NCBI GenBank assembly: GCA_030762175.1
Contig: CM060838.1
Coordinates: forward strand, 21,937,501-22,001,500
Direction of reading: 5' to 3'
Source: Metallyticus violacea
Taxonomy: Eukaryota; Arthropoda; Insecta; Mantodea; Metallyticidae
Length of the DNA: 64,000 nt
Made by a program: the position numbers and the translations under genes. Below are positions 59,682 through 64,000 of this stretch, piece after piece; position 1 is the stretch's first letter, and the number at the start of each line of letters is the position of its first letter. The notes beneath the pieces are model-generated. The model made no database searches. It worked only from the letters and a program-made list of their open reading frames with translations, and had not been told where the DNA came from.

Positions 59682-62600
59682 ATTGCAACGTTGACGGACA
59701 CGGCCATAGTGTTCTACTCGAGAAATAATTTAATTTTAGCCACTACTGAAAGTAATACTTCAATCATAAACCGAAACGTTTTATCGATATACTCGAGAAC
59801 TTTTAGAATGTCCCTCGTATATGCATCTTTGTTTCTTTTATTTTAAATGCAAATAAATATTTCAAAATATCTTCACACATTTAACCCGCTATTAGAAAAG
59901 AATTCAAACAAGTAGCAGTTACAAAATGTTCCATAATACATAAGTAGGCTATAAAGAGCTGTTTTTGCCAATTTTCTAGAATTCACTAAACATAAGGAAA
60001 GAAATTTTAGTTTCACGCTTGGTGCGTAGTTACAGAATGAAATTCTTTGCTGATGAATAAAACATTACCCAATCAACTCTCACCGGCATGTTGTACGCTT
60101 TACATAATTTCCACATTCACTCTTTTAAGCCCTTACTCCTCTTCTACGATCACAAACTTGATATGTGGGCCAGACTTCCATGAAACACCCGCTATAATTC
60201 CATTTTGTTCCCTTATCAAATGTTTTCAAGCAGTTCCGACTTTGCACGCACGGCAGGGCAGTTGATTATACATTGTTTTCTCTAAGAAAACAAAACACTG
60301 GGTCTGAAATGAATACTTGACATGTGAAACAGTCATGCAGAACATAAATTAGAGTATGCTTAGCAAGAAATGCACACAGTAGGCATTGCCGATGAATTAA
60401 ACAGTTCTGCATAGTATAGGTTGTTTCATGCAACCGTTAAGAAGAACTATGTGGAGGATTATTTAATACCCTAGAAGAGTAGACTTCTTGTTACCTTATT
60501 TTCATTAATTTTAAAAGTGCTAGGAAAGAAGAAGATACATTTTCACTCTAGAATAAAGCGAATAAATACACAAATAAAACATTTTTTTTAAATTTCACCT
60601 AGGAATAAGGTGGCCAGTCTTATTCAACACAATAAGACTAGAGAATTCAGACTGAAACCACCTCTTGAAACTATTTGAAAATGCAGGAAAATGTTATGGA
60701 ACCAAAAATATTTAAGAAAATAAGTTAAAAATGGTGCGAAAATGGAAATGTATAGAACAAAGGTTTTCCCTATTGTATCGTCAAAAGAGATTTGGGACCA
60801 TTAACACATTCTTTTAAAACGTATTTTAAGATAGTCATTTTTGTTATTTTGATAAATATTAAATTATAGACTATGTACTTAAAATAAAATAAAATTAAAG
60901 ATCTTAGCTAAGGGACAGATTTATACTTTCAAGTTTTCAAATATAATATACACACGAACCAATTTATGATGTAAATATCTCGGATTTTTATATAAAAAAG
61001 TGTAACTATGTCATTAAAATACTTAAGTTTAGCTTTCCTGGCTGATAGTAACCGAGTTATTCAAATCTTGATGTTCGTTCGACAAGGGCAAGAATAAAAC
61101 CGAGCTTGGGGGTTGTGGCAATTGGTCAGTTACCCAAAAAATACATATTACATAAATTAAATATTAAATAGAGAAATTTGTTGGGGATTTCGAATTCTAT
61201 CATTCCTAATGCGGTTTCTAAGTACACTTTAGTTTATCAGTTCAAGTTGATATTGCAAGTAGACAAGATCTCACTTTGTTTAAATAAATGTTATGCATTT
61301 GGAAAATGCTGGAGAAAAACAGTTACATAATTTGATTTGGGTAGAGAGAATGTATGAGGTAAATATTAATGCAAGAATATACCAATTTGAAAATTGTTTT
61401 ATATATTAAAAATAAAAAGATCGTATTTAACACTGCATATACGAGAAAACGGCAATAGAATGCGGATAAAAATATGCAGTAGTAGTAGCAGGATGGTAGT
61501 GATGATGGTGATAGGTTTCGTTGCAGTGGAAGTGATGGCAGTGGTAGAACTGGCAGTGATACTAATTGTATTATTAGTGCTGGTGATGGTAGTGGAAATA
61601 GTGAAGTAGTGGTGATTGGTCAGTGAGTATATTGAGATTCATGAAAATATTAACGTCTCCATGTAATTTATTACAATCGTTTGTTTTCTATATCAGTCAT
61701 GACTTGTGCAGTGTGGTTCATGTTACGCTGTTTTAATTTCTTTATCTTCTTTTTGCTTGCCTATAGATATTGTTATATTCCGTTTTTGATTAATAACTAA
61801 ACATATTCTCTGTCTTTGTAAAATATCCTGTCCTATAAGGGCTGAATTATTATCTTATATTTTAAACCTACATGCTAACCACCAAATGCTTTAAAAGCAT
61901 TTTTGTCTCGGTGTTTAACAAGAGTACACACAAACCTTTATATTTAAATAAAATAAGAATTATACTATCATTGAATTATTGTTTTTTTTTTTCAGCGTTT
62001 CAGAGTTCGAACTTACTTTTCCCTCGATTATACGTCCTTTACATTTTGCTCATTAAATTAATTCTTATACCAAAATTTTTGAGATTGGAAATTTTCCTTA
62101 ATAACTGAAACGTATAGCAGTCAAGTACAGAAACAATTTAAATTACAACAATCTAGATCTTAGTAGGAAATGTCAACACGTGTAAGCGATTTAGCCAAGG
62201 TACTTGGTTAAAAATAAGTTAAATGAGAGTAAAACAATGGAGTGCTAACGTGGTGATAAGTGCTTGTGTAAAGTTATTCTTTACAAAGAAGAGCTCAAGT
62301 GGCAGAGACCTATGCGTGCTCTATCGGTGTCACATCAGGGGACAAGTGAAAGTCTTTTGAAATACTGTACCTGATTTTTGCTTCGTTTCACGCCACGGCA
62401 GGTGAAATAGCAGTAGCTGTTGAGCACCTGAAAATCTCTTACACAGTGCTTCATTTGCCGGGCCTGCCTGAGATACGTTTTTGTTGCAAAAGTTGTATTA
62501 TAGCATCAGGTGACACTTATAAATTTGGTTGCCATAGAAAGAATTTATTTAAAATAGTATTACAGATGGATCGATACCAATATTTTTGGCAGTTAATACA

Positions 62601-64000
62601 TGTGCATGCTTTAGTCTTAATACTCAATAAGATTAATGTTTTTATAAATAAAATGATAAATTTATCGGTATTTTTGAGAGTAATATATTAGAATCGATCT
62701 GGCTTTCCTTACTCACTGAGGTGTTCAATTTTGTGAATTGGGGTGAGAGGCTGGTACTTTTGTGAGATTTTCCATCTGAAGAAAAACTCTTTTTGCAAAT
62801 GACACGGTTATCATTCACATGATAAAATTGAAAATAATTCCAAACTTCACTCATATATAATTAAAAAAATAGATCATGTAACACACCGTATTTTGTCACT
62901 ACAAAATAACAACTAACTTTAAAATAACACCTATGTGTTAGCTTTCACGTTAATTATGCTAAGTTAGATATTGTTGGAATAAGTTACTCCTAATTATATA
63001 TGTAAGTGTTATTATTGATCAAATTCAGAATTGAGGTAATGTAGTACAGGGAGTTTGATTTTTCCATATTTACAAAAAGTAAATAACACGCTAGAAATTA
63101 ATTAATGTAACAGCACTTTCGAAAATATCTACTTAAAATTGTAATTCAGCATATTTCGTTGTCTTGGACGTGGTTTTTAAACAAATTTATAGCTCAAACA
63201 TACCATCGCCAAACCTTATGCAGAAATTTAGGGACTTGCCGATTTTATTGTGGGGCCGGCTTGGAGTTTAGAAGCGCACCAAAATTCTTGGTATCTGCTG
63301 CTTGTTATTTAGAAACTTTTGAACTATCACTTTAAAATATGCCAATTGTGGCAATATTAATTAAAATTGTTGTTTTAACAAAATATGACAAAAATATCGA
63401 ATTTATGTGCATGGCTATTGTTCGATGTGCCCTTTTGAGAATCGAGGGCATATTAATAAATAAAAAGAATTGGTTTTCCAGATTTTGTAAAATATGCAAG
63501 AATACATTGCCACTATCGAAGCGCATTATGTATGCAAAATATTTAGAAAGAGTCTATGAAATTAAATGCCAGTGTTATAGCAAAAAGTTATATTTAAAAT
63601 TTATTCGTATAATGGCAAAATATATGATGCAAATTAATTGATTGCATATTGAAATAACTTTATAAGTATGATATATATTCAGAATGTAACTATTTGAAAA
63701 TCTCACAAACCCAAAGTTTTGCATACTTCGTTATTTCAAAACAAAACCACAACGCATTTATTGTATTAATAGAAAGACTGGAGATAAAAAAAAACAGAAA
63801 AATTGAGAAAGTTATTTAAACAACATATTAATTACATTCTCATCGGTTTCTGTAACGCATGTTCTGTAAAACATGATAATATATTAAAATACTTTTTGAG
63901 GGACGGAATTATTTGTAGGAAGTTTAAATTATTCGAAAATCTCAGACTGAAATAGACGCATTTATTATTTCCGCGTAAACTTTGAAGACTCACGCAATCA
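59682..64000. other. Unassigned AT-rich DNA to the window end
   Basis: No gene is supported. Around 61.48-61.62 kb the sequence is low-complexity GTG/GAT/AGT, giving a spurious Val/Met-rich frame. A 100-codon open frame at 63339-63641 is rich in Lys and Ile, has no domain that I recognise, and its codons match the AT background. A moderately GC-richer patch at 62.24-62.52 kb is unassigned. Confidence 0.4.

Noticed and set aside
63339..63641. A 100-codon plus-strand open frame
   Set aside because: Lys/Ile-rich with AT-ending codons like the background; no domain, splice signal or conservation evidence.

Overview
This window looks like AT-rich, repeat-dense nuclear DNA from an arthropod, most likely an insect with a large, transposon-rich genome. 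The evidence is several mariner-type transposase relics, Jockey/CR1-like and other LINE reverse-transcriptase remnants, a hAT-like relic, tRNA-derived SINEs, many (TAA)n and (TAC)n microsatellites, and one gene split by canonical introns. No bacterial operon, rRNA, CRISPR array or intact tRNA gene was seen. The organism call is inference from element types, not from a database match.

The main coding result is a spliced gene on the minus strand between about 50.83 and 35.62 kb. Five short exons (50751-50828, 42707-42788, 41717-41796, 38756-38903, 35621-35730) join in one continuous phase to 498 nt. They encode a 165-residue protein with four predicted membrane spans, resembling the small insect tetraspan families (DUF4728/LAPTM-like). 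The start has an in-frame upstream stop and a good Kozak context. Four introns are present; three are GT-AG and one appears to be GC-AG. A candidate 124-nt intron in the 5' UTR and a polyadenylation signal at 35348-35353 would complete the transcript.

Layout. 0-12 kb: a GA-rich microsatellite, mariner relics at 3.1-4.0, 9.4-9.6 and 10.7-11.8 kb, and a SINE at 8.8 kb. 12-17 kb: a duplicated about 185-bp segment, two more mariner-like fragments, and a 1.05-kb fold-back (Harbinger-like) element at 15.65-16.70 kb. 17.8-19.4 kb: a LINE reverse-transcriptase relic, a 34-bp truncated SINE with perfect target-site duplication, and a second SINE family. 19.5-30 kb: mostly unassigned DNA with an ancient degenerate tandem repeat, a GC-richer island, and SINEs, one with a perfect 12-bp target-site duplication. 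30.8-33 kb: a minus-strand LINE interrupted by a SINE. 34.4-34.9 kb: a SINE palindrome. 35.3-51 kb: the tetraspan gene, its introns packed with a LINE tail plus a 648-bp TAC array, another LINE end, a mariner fragment and several SINEs. 51-64 kb: a hAT-like relic, a SINE/SINE composite, a nearly full-length but broken mariner-like transposase at 57.5-58.5 kb, another SINE, and unassigned DNA.

I define three SINE families from the sequence. SINE-A has a Ser/Leu-like tRNA head, about 245-280 bp in full copies, and 11 copies or fragments. SINE-B has an Arg/Gly-like head and 6 pieces. SINE-C has one copy. No new biological system could be supported. The most valuable items are the hidden spliced gene with its GC-AG intron and the retroposition scars.
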